DNA of 64,000 nucleotides. It comes from Muribaculaceae bacterium Isolate-110 (HZI) (lineage in GTDB: Bacteria > Bacteroidota > Bacteroidia > Bacteroidales > Muribaculaceae). Position 1 is the stretch's first letter. Every line of letters starts with the position of its first letter. Below are positions 1-7,805 of this stretch, in pieces. The notes under the pieces were generated by a model. It ran no database searches. It saw only the letters and a list, made by a program, of their open reading frames with translations, and was not told the DNA's origin. The stretch is from the NCBI GenBank assembly GCA_003762875.1, contig RIBL01000011.1, forward strand, positions 1-64,000. The letters run 5' to 3'. Made by a program: the position numbers and the translations under genes.

Positions 1-72
1 GAAGCGCACCATCTCGAAGAGTTCATCCATGCCTTCGGGAAGACACATCCATATTGCATCTGCGGTTTTCAT
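1..72 (-). CDS. N-terminal edge of an unidentified protein (partial)
   Basis: An ATG on the minus strand at 72 opens a frame that runs off the left edge of the window. The 24 visible residues begin MKTADAIWMCLPEGMDELFE. The LP-G-x-x-E-x-F-E pattern loosely resembles the short N-terminal protein of ISAon1-type insertion sequences in Bacteroidales, but 24 residues are too few to decide. The gene diverges from the ATPase gene at 191. Confidence 0.4.
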   Translation of the reverse strand, partial: MKTADAIWMCLPEGMDELFEMVRF

Positions 73-139
73 GCCACAAATTTAACACTTTTCTCTAAAT
101 TCATGCACTGGGTTTTCGGCTTGAGCCAGTAATATCGTA

Positions 140-171
140 TTTGGCCGTATTCCGAAAATGTTGTAAATTTG
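140..171 (+). promoter_or_regulatory. Bacteroidetes promoter for the AAA_14 ATPase gene
   Basis: A TTTG at 140-143 is followed after 20 nt by TAAATTTG at 164-171. This fits the Bacteroidetes sigma-ABfr consensus (TTTG-N19/20-TAnnTTTG). Transcription would start about 10-15 nt upstream of the ATG at 191, giving a very short leader. A 9-bp inverted repeat, TATTCCGAA (148-156) and TTCGGAATA (179-187), brackets the -7 box and could be an operator. Confidence 0.7.
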
Positions 172-190
172 CAGTAAATTCGGAATAGGA

Positions 191-1459
191 ATGAATCACG
201 ACAAATACATACCAAGAGATTCTTATCTCAAAAAGCTGATTATCAGAAAAGACAACGGTGAAGTAAAAATTGTAACCGGCCCCCGCCGATGTGGAAAATC
301 TTGGCTATTAAGTCATATATACCGGGATTATCTCACCGCTCAAGGAGTACCCTCTGAAAATATCATTGCTTTGGACTTTGACAAGGATGACGACAAATAT
401 GATTTCGACATTCTTGATCCAAAGGCTGTAAAGAATCATATCTACTCACAGATACAGAGCGATACCGAGAACTACTATATCTTTCTTGACGAAATACAAG
501 AACTTGAAAATTTTGAGCGACTCGTAAACGGTCTTAACGGTCATGACAATATAGATGTTTATGTGACCGGCAGCAACTCCCGTTTTCTGTCAAAAGACAT
601 ACGGACTATATTCCGTGGCAGGGGTGATGAAATCAGGGTGTTCCCTTTGTCATTCAGGGAGTTCTATCAGGCGTTACACTATGACGTTCGTGAAGCATGG
701 AAAGTGTACTCAACTTTTGGCGGAATGCCTCGTCTTATCCACTACACTGATGATGAGCAGAAAATAAATTATCTTCAAAACTTGTGGGATAAGACTTATA
801 TCGATGATGTGGTAGAGAGAAACAAAGTAAGAAATGAACTTGCCGTTTCTCGACTTGCCACCTCGTTATGTAGTTCCATTGGCTCGCTTACCAATCCGGC
901 ACGCATAGCCAATACCCTCGAATCGGTGCAAAAGATGAAGATTGATTCCAAAACAGTATCGTCTTATATCGACTATCTTGAAAATGCCTTCCTGTTTGAA
1001 AGCGCGGAGAGATACGATGTCAAGGGCAGGCGTTATTATGAAACCAATAAGAAATACTACTGCATCGATATCGGTCTTAGAAACGCGAGGTTGAATTTTC
1101 GTCAGCAGGAGCCGACGCATATAATGGAGAATGTTCTATATAATCATCTGCGCGTTCTCGGTTATCTTGTAGATGTGGGCATAGTGGAAAGCCGTGAAAT
1201 GAAAGATGGCAAAATGTCATATTCACAGCGTGAGATAGACTTCATCGCTAACAAAGGAAGCCGGAAGTATTATATTCAGTCTGCTTACTCGATTCCGTCC
1301 GAAGAAAAGCGGGAGCAGGAGCTCGCATCTCTCCTGAAGATCTCCGATTCATTCAAGAAGATTGTGGTTGTCGGCGACGAGATAATGCCTTATACCGACG
1401 ACAATGGTATATATTTCACAGGCTTATTTGATTTCCTGTTAAAAGATGAATGGCTATAA
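191..1459 (+). CDS. AAA_14 / DUF4143 family ATPase
   Basis: This is a 422-residue cytoplasmic ATP-binding protein of the AAA_14 plus DUF4143 type, abundant in Bacteroidales and of unsettled function. A Walker A motif GPRRCGKS lies at residues 30-37, and a Walker B-like FLDEIQ near residue 100. A TGSNSRFLS sensor-1 segment follows near residue 127. The C-terminal 200 residues look like the DUF4143 restriction-endonuclease-like domain, including an EIDFIA motif where family members carry E-x-D-F. Length is normal for the family. The gene is visibly AT-richer than the region beyond 7.8 kb and sits beside AbiH, so a role in a mobile or defence setting is possible. That is inference only. Confidence 0.88.
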   Translation: MNHDKYIPRDSYLKKLIIRKDNGEVKIVTGPRRCGKSWLLSHIYRDYLTAQGVPSENIIALDFDKDDDKYDFDILDPKAVKNHIYSQIQSDTENYYIFLDEIQELENFERLVNGLNGHDNIDVYVTGSNSRFLSKDIRTIFRGRGDEIRVFPLSFREFYQALHYDVREAWKVYSTFGGMPRLIHYTDDEQKINYLQNLWDKTYIDDVVERNKVRNELAVSRLATSLCSSIGSLTNPARIANTLESVQKMKIDSKTVSSYIDYLENAFLFESAERYDVKGRRYYETNKKYYCIDIGLRNARLNFRQQEPTHIMENVLYNHLRVLGYLVDVGIVESREMKDGKMSYSQREIDFIANKGSRKYYIQSAYSIPSEEKREQELASLLKISDSFKKIVVVGDEIMPYTDDNGIYFTGLFDFLLKDEWL

Positions 1460-1511
1460 TACAGTCAACAAATTTTAATAGGCAGAATTAGGAATAACGA
1501 CCAAAAAGCAG

Positions 1512-1519
1512 TAAATTTG
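1512..1519 (+). promoter_or_regulatory. Candidate -7 element
   Basis: TAAATTTG matches the Bacteroidetes -7 box exactly. No convincing TTTG was found 19-20 nt upstream. It precedes a 27-codon ORF and a terminator hairpin, so 1512-1701 could be a compact transcription unit. Confidence 0.4.
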
Positions 1520-1537
1520 TATTGCCCTAATGGAATA

Positions 1538-1621
1538 ATGGGTAAGAACATTGAAACAATGCCGTGTGCAATTCGTGAACAACGGAAATCGTGGCATTAC
1601 AATATTCTGAATACTACTTAG
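1538..1621 (+). CDS. Tiny ORF, 27 aa, unrecognised
   Basis: ATG at 1538 to TAG at 1621. The product begins MGKNIETMPCAIREQRKSWH and resembles nothing I know. The only support is its position between a TAAATTTG box and a terminator hairpin. The unit could equally be a small RNA or the remains of a longer gene. Confidence 0.2.
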   Translation: MGKNIETMPCAIREQRKSWHYNILNTT

Positions 1622-1664
1622 TTACAACGATAAACCTCGGCTTCTCCGGGGTCACTAAATCAAA

Positions 1665-1701
1665 GCTCAACTGCTTATAAATCAAGTGGTTGAGTTTTTT
1701 T
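1665..1701 (+). terminator. Rho-independent terminator
   Basis: CTCAACTGCTT (1666-1676) pairs with AAGTGGTTGAG (1684-1694), giving an 11-bp stem with two G-T pairs and a 7-nt loop. A run of seven T follows. A second 6-bp stem, CCTCGG/CCGGGG, lies just upstream at about 1635-1651. Confidence 0.75.
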
Positions 1702-2064
1702 GTTATAGGTATTTTGTCCACAAATTGTACACCAAACTAAATCTAACGCCTCTCCGACATTAATTTTTTTAATCCACTCCCCCTTGCGGCTATGCAGTAG
1801 TGCCAGCCACGCTCCTAAAGGAACGCCGCCGACGGCATAGCCCGGAAAACCGATTGCAGTATACTACTAATAAACGCATCATGGTGTTCGACTGCAAAGA
1901 GCTGACGTGATGATGCGTTTTATATCTGTATATTATATGTCAAATTTGTCAAATTTACTGGTGGAAAATTTTGACTCGCGGAATAATGTAAATAAATTTG
2001 TATTTCTAAGCAATCACATTCAATACAGATATTCCACAATTATATATTATCAGACTGACCAATC
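1702..2064. other. Non-coding stretch with inverted repeats
   Basis: No convincing gene is present here. GGCTATGC (1788-1795) is perfectly complemented by GCATAGCC (1835-1842), enclosing a GC-rich 39-nt loop. About 30 nt further on, AAACGCATCAT and ATGATGCGTTT form an 11-bp stem around 1873-1923 with a loop of roughly 27 nt, followed by AT-rich sequence. The first hairpin could be a structured RNA. The second looks like a terminator, or the edge of a lost element. Confidence 0.45.
1970..2000 (+). promoter_or_regulatory. Exact-consensus Bacteroidetes promoter
   Basis: TTTG at 1970-1973, a 19-nt spacer and TAAATTTG at 1993-2000 reproduce the consensus exactly. The next sizeable gene, AbiH, starts at 2356. 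This promoter therefore implies either a leader of about 350 nt or a small transcript in between. Confidence 0.65.
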
Positions 2065-2157
2065 ATGTTCAAAATAAGTTCATTAACAATACAGGAAGGT
2101 TGTAAACAATGTAAAAATCTGCGCCCCGGGGACCTATTCGCTGACCGGAATGGATGA
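2065..2157 (+). CDS. Tiny ORF, 30 aa, with CxxC
   Basis: ATG at 2065 to TGA at 2157, about 60 nt downstream of the exact-consensus promoter. The product contains a GCKQCKNLRPGDLF segment with one CxxC pair. It could be a remnant of a longer protein or a chance frame; no homologue is recognised. Confidence 0.22.
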   Translation: MFKISSLTIQEGCKQCKNLRPGDLFADRNG

Positions 2158-2355
2158 CAGTTGGGGGAATTTTTCGGTAATAGGCTAATACCTGCGATGA
2201 TGAATGTTATCGATTCCTTTTTGGCACATATCCTGCTACGACACATATCCACAAACGGCCTCTAACATTGTTCATGAGAAATATATCGGAAAATTTGGAT
2301 GAAATATTTGACAGTAAATATTGAGTCATAATACAAACCTGATAATCAATAGCAC

Positions 2356-3324
2356 ATGAATCATTTATATATAATCGGCAACGGATTCGATTTGCATCAT
2401 AACGTTATGAGTGCATACAAAAATTTTGCTGTATGGCTTAAAAAACACGACTATGAAGTATTCGACACGTATCGACGAGTTTGTGATTACGAAGCTTTGT
2501 GGCAGGACTTTGAACGTGGCATGGCCTATGTCAGCCGCAGTTATTTTCTTGATATGGCCTCGACGTTTTTGCCATCCCTCAAAGGCCGTGAAGAAGATGA
2601 TTTAACGGGGGCCGAGATTTTCCTTGCCGGAGACTGGGGTTCTGATTTCGCCGTTCAATTGGTTGACAGGCTGAAAATTCGGTTTGCACAATGGATAGGT
2701 TCCATAAAAATACCGACCGATTATAGAAGTCACATGATTCCACTGGATAAGAACGCAGGATTCCTGACATTCAATTATACTGACTTTCTCGAATCACAAT
2801 ATGGGATTGACAGCTCGAGAGTTAAATATATCCATGGAAAACGCGGTCGGGAATCAAACAATCTGATTGTCGGTCATGGAGAAGATGGAGACGAAATTTT
2901 TAACCGATGGTATGATAAAATTAAAAAATATCGTCCTATAGTCAAGAAAGGAAAGAAAATCTATGTCCCATCGCCTTATCTGAAACTCTATCGCGAACCG
3001 ACATGCTACATCCCGGAATATCAGCATCTGACTGAACGAATTGAGGTTTATTATGACGAATCACGCAAACCCGTTCAAAAAATTATCAAATCCCAGATAG
3101 TCTATTTCCGATCATTTCACGACGTGACAGCGATTGATGTACTTGGATTTTCCTTTTCAGCGGTAGACTTGCCATATCTTCAGACGATGCTTTCATATAA
3201 TGACAGCCCTCAGAACATCAGTTGGCGCATAAGCAAATATAGCGATGATGACGAGGCTAAAGCATTGGCAGCTCTGAAATCAATTGGAGTCAACCCAGCA
3301 AAAATTGAATTCTTTGAAATGTAA
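2356..3324 (+). CDS. AbiH family abortive infection protein
   Basis: The 322-residue product opens with IIGNGFDLHH at residues 6-15, the hallmark N-terminal motif of the AbiH family (PF14253). The other family blocks follow: FLTFNYTDFLE near residue 136, IHGKRG near 160 and DVLGFSFSAVD near 260. AbiH of Lactococcus causes abortive infection by phage; the biochemical activity of the family is not established. No signal peptide is seen, so the protein should be cytoplasmic. The gene lies 40 nt upstream of the HNH-like gene on the same strand, suggesting one transcript. Codon use is AT-rich compared with the rest of the window, which fits horizontal acquisition. Confidence 0.9.
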   Translation: MNHLYIIGNGFDLHHNVMSAYKNFAVWLKKHDYEVFDTYRRVCDYEALWQDFERGMAYVSRSYFLDMASTFLPSLKGREEDDLTGAEIFLAGDWGSDFAVQLVDRLKIRFAQWIGSIKIPTDYRSHMIPLDKNAGFLTFNYTDFLESQYGIDSSRVKYIHGKRGRESNNLIVGHGEDGDEIFNRWYDKIKKYRPIVKKGKKIYVPSPYLKLYREPTCYIPEYQHLTERIEVYYDESRKPVQKIIKSQIVYFRSFHDVTAIDVLGFSFSAVDLPYLQTMLSYNDSPQNISWRISKYSDDDEAKALAALKSIGVNPAKIEFFEM

Positions 3325-3364
3325 TAATTGATGATATAATAAACTAAACAACAATTTATTAACT

Positions 3365-5200
3365 ATGATTCTACTGTTATATTCCGAACGGAAGCGGATT
3401 GAAATAGGGATAACGGAAATTCAGTCTGAAATGGAGCCAGACTTTTGGAATGTCTTAGCCCGAAAAAGTGATGTGATAAATGGTTGGACATATGGGTGTA
3501 TGCGTGTTCGCAATACTACAAAAACACGTGAAAATTTCGCGAAAATAGAATCTGAATACGATAGTCTGACATCATATCGTATTCGGAGTTTAACAAGATT
3601 TACCAATTATGTTGAAGAGGGAGACTTTTTCTATATATTCAATAAAGCGCATGTCGAACTTGCGGAACAGCTTACCGCATTGGAAGTTTTGAAACAAAAT
3701 CGGACCAATCAATTGAACTGGATTATGACTCATAATCATTATTTCAATCTGTTTTCACGGCTTTCTTTTGAATTTGATGTTATCGCTTTTGGCATCAATG
3801 GTGTAGAAGAAACAATTGGTGAGTTAAACAAAGATTTAAGAACGTGTCGTTTCTGCAATAAATCAGGAAGAGAACGCTTCAGACATGTTTCTCATGCTAT
3901 ACCTGAGGCAATCGGAAATAAGCAGCTTATCTGTGCGGAAGAATGTGATGAATGTAATGAGAAATTAAAAGAAATAGAAGAAAACTTTGTTCATCTTATG
4001 GACTTCAGACGTGCGATGTATAAAGTTCGCAGAAAAGACAAGAGTTACTGCACGACTGTTAACGGCGAAAATTACACAATCAGTCCTGATGATGAAGGGA
4101 ATCCTATCCTATATATAAAGCAATCAACTGTAACTGATGGGAAGTCTGATAAATATCTCATTAAATTCAATCATACACATCCGGTAGTAGATCAGGACAT
4201 ATATCGCGCGTTGGTAAAAATTGCGATAGATTTAATGCCTGCAGAGAAACTTGGTTATTTCAAAGACACTATAAAATGGATTCGAGGTGAAACAGATTAT
4301 CCGATTCATGACGCATTGCCATCGGTCTTATTTAAATGCCTACCTAACAAAGATATGCATGAGCAACCGATGGTTTATCTGTTGTTTAGAAAATCAGACT
4401 CGGATAATTGGCCATATTGTACGGCACTATTACATACAACAGATGTGATTTACCAATATGTTATCCCATATGCAACTAATGACAATGGCAGATATAAGTA
4501 CGATTCTGAGTTAGAGATATATCGAAAAAAAATGGAACAATATTTTGGTGGTGACTGGGAGTATCAACAATATTTTAGCTGGTGGTATTCTTATATTTGG
4601 AATTATTGGGAAGTTCCACGAAATCAGCCTAATATCCATATTTTGCCGGATTCAGATTCTATTTTTATCCAGAAAAAAGGATTGACGGATGACGAAGACA
4701 AAGAGTACGAATATAATATGTTCGAAATATCAGATTTCAGCTATAAAAATCTTCATATTAATGAAGAGAGAGCACTGATACGTAGATTGGCAGGTCAAAT
4801 TAATCCAGGCGAGCGTTGCATAATGACATTAGCCCACTTTTCAATAAGCATTAATATAAAAAACGGTACCGGCAATGCATTTTTCAAATCGAAGATAAAT
4901 CTTAATAAATCAACTGAAAATCTCAGTACGACGATTGATTTTTGCATTACTGACATGATGAGAATTATCAATAATCCCAAATTTGTTACTGGTGACACAT
5001 TCGGAAATCTGATTTATAATATTTGGCGTATGATGAGTCAGGAAATCGATTCGAGAATCGGTCAGAAACTTGGCATTGCAAATCAATTTGCATTTTTATC
5101 CGGGATTACTCCATATTCAATTATAAGTCATGCTATTGTAGATTTGATTATGCCAAACGGATGCATTGTAAAAACCAGTTTTAAATCATTGGTTGAATAA
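3365..5200 (+). CDS. Large HNH-like / zinc-knuckle protein of unknown function
   Basis: A 611-residue cytoplasmic protein. Residues 161-197 hold CRFC, then SHAIPEAIGN, then CDEC. This is the layout of HNH_5-type endonuclease cores, in which two CxxC pairs bind zinc and the conserved His (here H177) sits in the first beta-strand. The 160 residues before it and 400 after it match no family I recognise. The gene follows AbiH by 40 nt. An AbiH/HNH pair next to an ATPase suggests an anti-phage function; this is inference from context. It has the most AT-rich codon use in the window. I cannot tell whether the nuclease would be active. Confidence 0.6.
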   Translation: MILLLYSERKRIEIGITEIQSEMEPDFWNVLARKSDVINGWTYGCMRVRNTTKTRENFAKIESEYDSLTSYRIRSLTRFTNYVEEGDFFYIFNKAHVELAEQLTALEVLKQNRTNQLNWIMTHNHYFNLFSRLSFEFDVIAFGINGVEETIGELNKDLRTCRFCNKSGRERFRHVSHAIPEAIGNKQLICAEECDECNEKLKEIEENFVHLMDFRRAMYKVRRKDKSYCTTVNGENYTISPDDEGNPILYIKQSTVTDGKSDKYLIKFNHTHPVVDQDIYRALVKIAIDLMPAEKLGYFKDTIKWIRGETDYPIHDALPSVLFKCLPNKDMHEQPMVYLLFRKSDSDNWPYCTALLHTTDVIYQYVIPYATNDNGRYKYDSELEIYRKKMEQYFGGDWEYQQYFSWWYSYIWNYWEVPRNQPNIHILPDSDSIFIQKKGLTDDEDKEYEYNMFEISDFSYKNLHINEERALIRRLAGQINPGERCIMTLAHFSISINIKNGTGNAFFKSKINLNKSTENLSTTIDFCITDMMRIINNPKFVTGDTFGNLIYNIWRMMSQEIDSRIGQKLGIANQFAFLSGITPYSIISHAIVDLIMPNGCIVKTSFKSLVE

Positions 5201-5361
5201 ATTGCATAATTGTATGTACATCGTAAGAAAAGTAATGGCAACTCACTGACTATCATTACAAAGCATACACCAAAGCCTCTCAAGGATCACCAAAGGGTCT
5301 ATCCGACCGATGAAAATTTTCACTATAATTTGCCACCTCAAAACACCGAATAGTGGGCACC

Positions 5362-5392
5362 ATTGTTTTTTCGTATAAATTTAATAATTTTG
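5362..5392 (+). promoter_or_regulatory. Promoter for the EamA transporter gene
   Basis: ATTG (5362-5365), a 19-nt spacer and TAATTTTG (5385-5392). The predicted leader to the ATG at 5495 is about 95 nt. Nothing else was recognised in the 294-nt gap between 5200 and 5495. Confidence 0.6.
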
Positions 5393-5494
5393 CGCCCTTA
5401 ATTGCAGACTGTGGTTTGTAATACTTTGCTTGGCGATTTAAAGTTCTGTCGTCAAGGTTTGATATCATGTGTATAAACAACGGTATACGGGTAT

Positions 5495-6430
5495 ATGAAA
5501 ATTGATTTAAAAGGGCATGCCTCGATGTTTGGGGCCAATGCAATTTGGGGAGTGATGGCTCCGGTCGCTAAATTTGTAATGATCAGTGGTACGATAACGC
5601 CGCTGGTGGTAACCAATTTGCGTATTGCAGGAGCCATGATTCTGTTCTGGCTTGTATCACTGTTCATGAAACCTGAGCATGTGGGGTCGAAAGATATGGC
5701 AAAACTTTTCGGTGCATCGTTACTTGCAATCATCTTCAATCAGGGATGTTTCATTACCGGTCTGGGCATGACATCACCGACAAACGCGTCCATAATCACG
5801 ACAAGCATGCCGTTATGGGCTATGGTCCTTGCTGCGTTTTTTCTGAAAGAGCCTATAACCGGAAAGAAAATCATGGGTATTGCTGCCGGTGCTACCGGAG
5901 CAGTGCTTCTTATTCTTGGAGGCAGCTCGGAGACCGGAGCCATATCTTCGTCGATATGGGGTGATTTAATAGTTTTGACAGCACAATTGAGCTATGCTCT
6001 CTATATAGTGCTTTTCAAGGATTTTGTATCCCGCTATTCAATTTTCACCGTAATGAAGTGGATGTTCACATTTGCATTTATATGTATGGTGCCGTTTTCT
6101 TCACAGCAGCTTTCGGAGACAAGATGGGAAGCTGTCACACCTATGGAGTGGGGAGCATTGTCACTGGTTGTGGCAGGAGCGACTTTTGTGTGTTACATAC
6201 TGGTTGTGATCGGTCAGCGACGCCTTCGACCGACTGTGGCAGGAATGTATAATTACATCCAGCCTCTTGTGGCTTGCATAGTTGCGATATTATGGGGAAT
6301 GGATACATTTGGCATAACAAAAGCGTTTGCAATACTATTGATATTTACCGGAGTATTCCTTGTAACCATGAGCAAAAGCCGCAAAGACATGGAGTCGGAA
6401 GGGAAAACGCTTACCGAAATTGCAGGCTGA
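5495..6430 (+). CDS. EamA/DMT family permease
   Basis: A 311-residue inner-membrane protein with two tandem EamA repeats and about ten hydrophobic segments, the standard drug/metabolite transporter architecture. The first repeat begins GANAIWGVMAPVAKF near residue 12, a typical EamA helix 1. The second starts near residue 155, where LSYALYIVLFK is the matching segment. The C-terminus is a short charged tail. Family members export metabolites or amino acids, but the substrate cannot be read from sequence. The gene converges with the SanA-like gene, whose stop lies 36 nt away. Confidence 0.88.
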   Translation: MKIDLKGHASMFGANAIWGVMAPVAKFVMISGTITPLVVTNLRIAGAMILFWLVSLFMKPEHVGSKDMAKLFGASLLAIIFNQGCFITGLGMTSPTNASIITTSMPLWAMVLAAFFLKEPITGKKIMGIAAGATGAVLLILGGSSETGAISSSIWGDLIVLTAQLSYALYIVLFKDFVSRYSIFTVMKWMFTFAFICMVPFSSQQLSETRWEAVTPMEWGALSLVVAGATFVCYILVVIGQRRLRPTVAGMYNYIQPLVACIVAILWGMDTFGITKAFAILLIFTGVFLVTMSKSRKDMESEGKTLTEIAG

Positions 6431-6466
6431 AATTCTTAGAGGGTTTACACAATCCTCGCGCTGTAT

Positions 6467-7534
6467 TTATCTGACTTGAAATTCAACGTATGCCGTGTCG
6501 CTCTTATGGATAGGATATGGCGGATAACTGAATGTCTTGACAAGACGGTATGTGGAGGATTTATTGCTCAGATCATAAATCCATGGCTTCACTGTAATCC
6601 GGAATGAACCATCCGGTTTTAGTGAATACCCGATACCGTTGAAACAAACTTCTATATCATTTGACAGAAAGTCTAGATACTTTTCTGAGTAAGGAGCCTG
6701 AGTCCAATTCCCCCCTTCAGACTTAGTATCTATTCTGTACCATTCTCCGGTAGTCATATCGGCATCTCGATTGTTTGTAAATTCCACCACAAGAGAATCC
6801 ACAGGGCTACTGATTGGATCAGGGCTGACAATCCTCATTGTCATACCCTCAGCCGTCGCATAACTTTTCTGTGTCATTACGTCGGGAATCTCGATTTTTT
6901 CACCGAGAAAATGAGGTTGTTTGCCAAACCATATGTCAAGCAACATCTTGTCGCGGGCAAGCCATTCGCGCAGTGCAAGCCGGGTTCTCACCCATCTACC
7001 CGCCCGTAATGGAGCGGAGATTGCAACAGCCTCCATACCATTGCACTCGGCAAGATACAACGCTCTTGCATTATGATCGGCCTGCGATATGATTGTCAAT
7101 GAATCGCATCCAAACACCTCCTTTGCCCTGACCACAGAGTCAAGGGTCCTGAATCCAGCGAAGTCAAGTATGATTCTGTCCTCCGGTACACCATGAGCAA
7201 TCAGTGAATCACGCATAGCGGTTGGCTCATCATATAGCTTGGTGTGATTGTCACCGCTCGCTATTATAAAATCGACCTTACCGGCATGATATAGCTCGGC
7301 AGCCGTATTAATGCGGTTGATAAAGTATGAATTGGGACGTCCCCGCCTATTAAGCGGATTTGTTCCGAGCAGAAGGGCCACCTTGTTGTGAGGCACTGAA
7401 TCGACCGTTGCATATAGTCTCCTTTCGGCAGCGTTTTCCACCCTGACGTTAGCATAGACCGTAAAGGCTACGACCAACAGCAGAAACGCGCCGAGGCTTA
7501 GAAGTACTCGTTTTATAAGTATTTTCGTATTCAT
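6467..7534 (-). CDS. sanA: SanA-like DUF218 protein with C-terminal Ig-like domain
   Basis: A 355-residue protein with one N-terminal transmembrane anchor (about residues 8-28). A DUF218/YdcF-SanA domain follows, with LLLGTNPLNRRGRPN, IASGDN and EPTAMRDSL matching the SanA pattern. SanA proteins are envelope proteins linked to the vancomycin barrier at high temperature. Typical SanA ends near residue 230. Here about 120 further residues carry a VEFTNN...GEWYRI...W pattern resembling the Ig-like fold (Big_14) found in Bacteroidetes and Firmicutes. The fold assignment of the tail is tentative; the SanA part is clear. Confidence 0.82.
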   Translation of the reverse strand: MNTKILIKRVLLSLGAFLLLVVAFTVYANVRVENAAERRLYATVDSVPHNKVALLLGTNPLNRRGRPNSYFINRINTAAELYHAGKVDFIIASGDNHTKLYDEPTAMRDSLIAHGVPEDRIILDFAGFRTLDSVVRAKEVFGCDSLTIISQADHNARALYLAECNGMEAVAISAPLRAGRWVRTRLALREWLARDKMLLDIWFGKQPHFLGEKIEIPDVMTQKSYATAEGMTMRIVSPDPISSPVDSLVVEFTNNRDADMTTGEWYRIDTKSEGGNWTQAPYSEKYLDFLSNDIEVCFNGIGYSLKPDGSFRITVKPWIYDLSNKSSTYRLVKTFSYPPYPIHKSDTAYVEFQVR

Positions 7535-7702
7535 GTTCTATTATTAAAAGCATGTAAAGATAGTCATCTAACTGCAAATACACAAATAATTTACCACCAT
7601 ACAGTCCCCCACCTTATACCCTTGAGAGAATACACTGCGTCGGAAGATGCCGTAATAATCAATTTCAATTATTTACATTAGAAATTTCACTATTTTTGAG
7701 TA

Positions 7703-7733
7703 TTGTAGGCTGATTGGCACATGAGTAATTTTG
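7703..7733 (+). promoter_or_regulatory. Promoter of the TonB receptor/peptidase operon
   Basis: TTG (7703-7705), a 20-nt spacer and TAATTTTG (7726-7733). The ATG at 7806 lies about 65 nt below the predicted start point. No Fur-like palindrome stood out by eye. Confidence 0.6.
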
Positions 7734-7805
7734 CACTGCAAATAATAGCAGTTTATTAATTTCTCTCTGCGGCAATGGTCTATTGCCGTCGAATGTCACT
7801 CATCA

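Noticed and set aside
1460-2355. tRNA or other standard RNA gene in the long gap
   Set aside because: No T-arm-like motif, CCA end or cloverleaf pairing was visible, only isolated hairpins.
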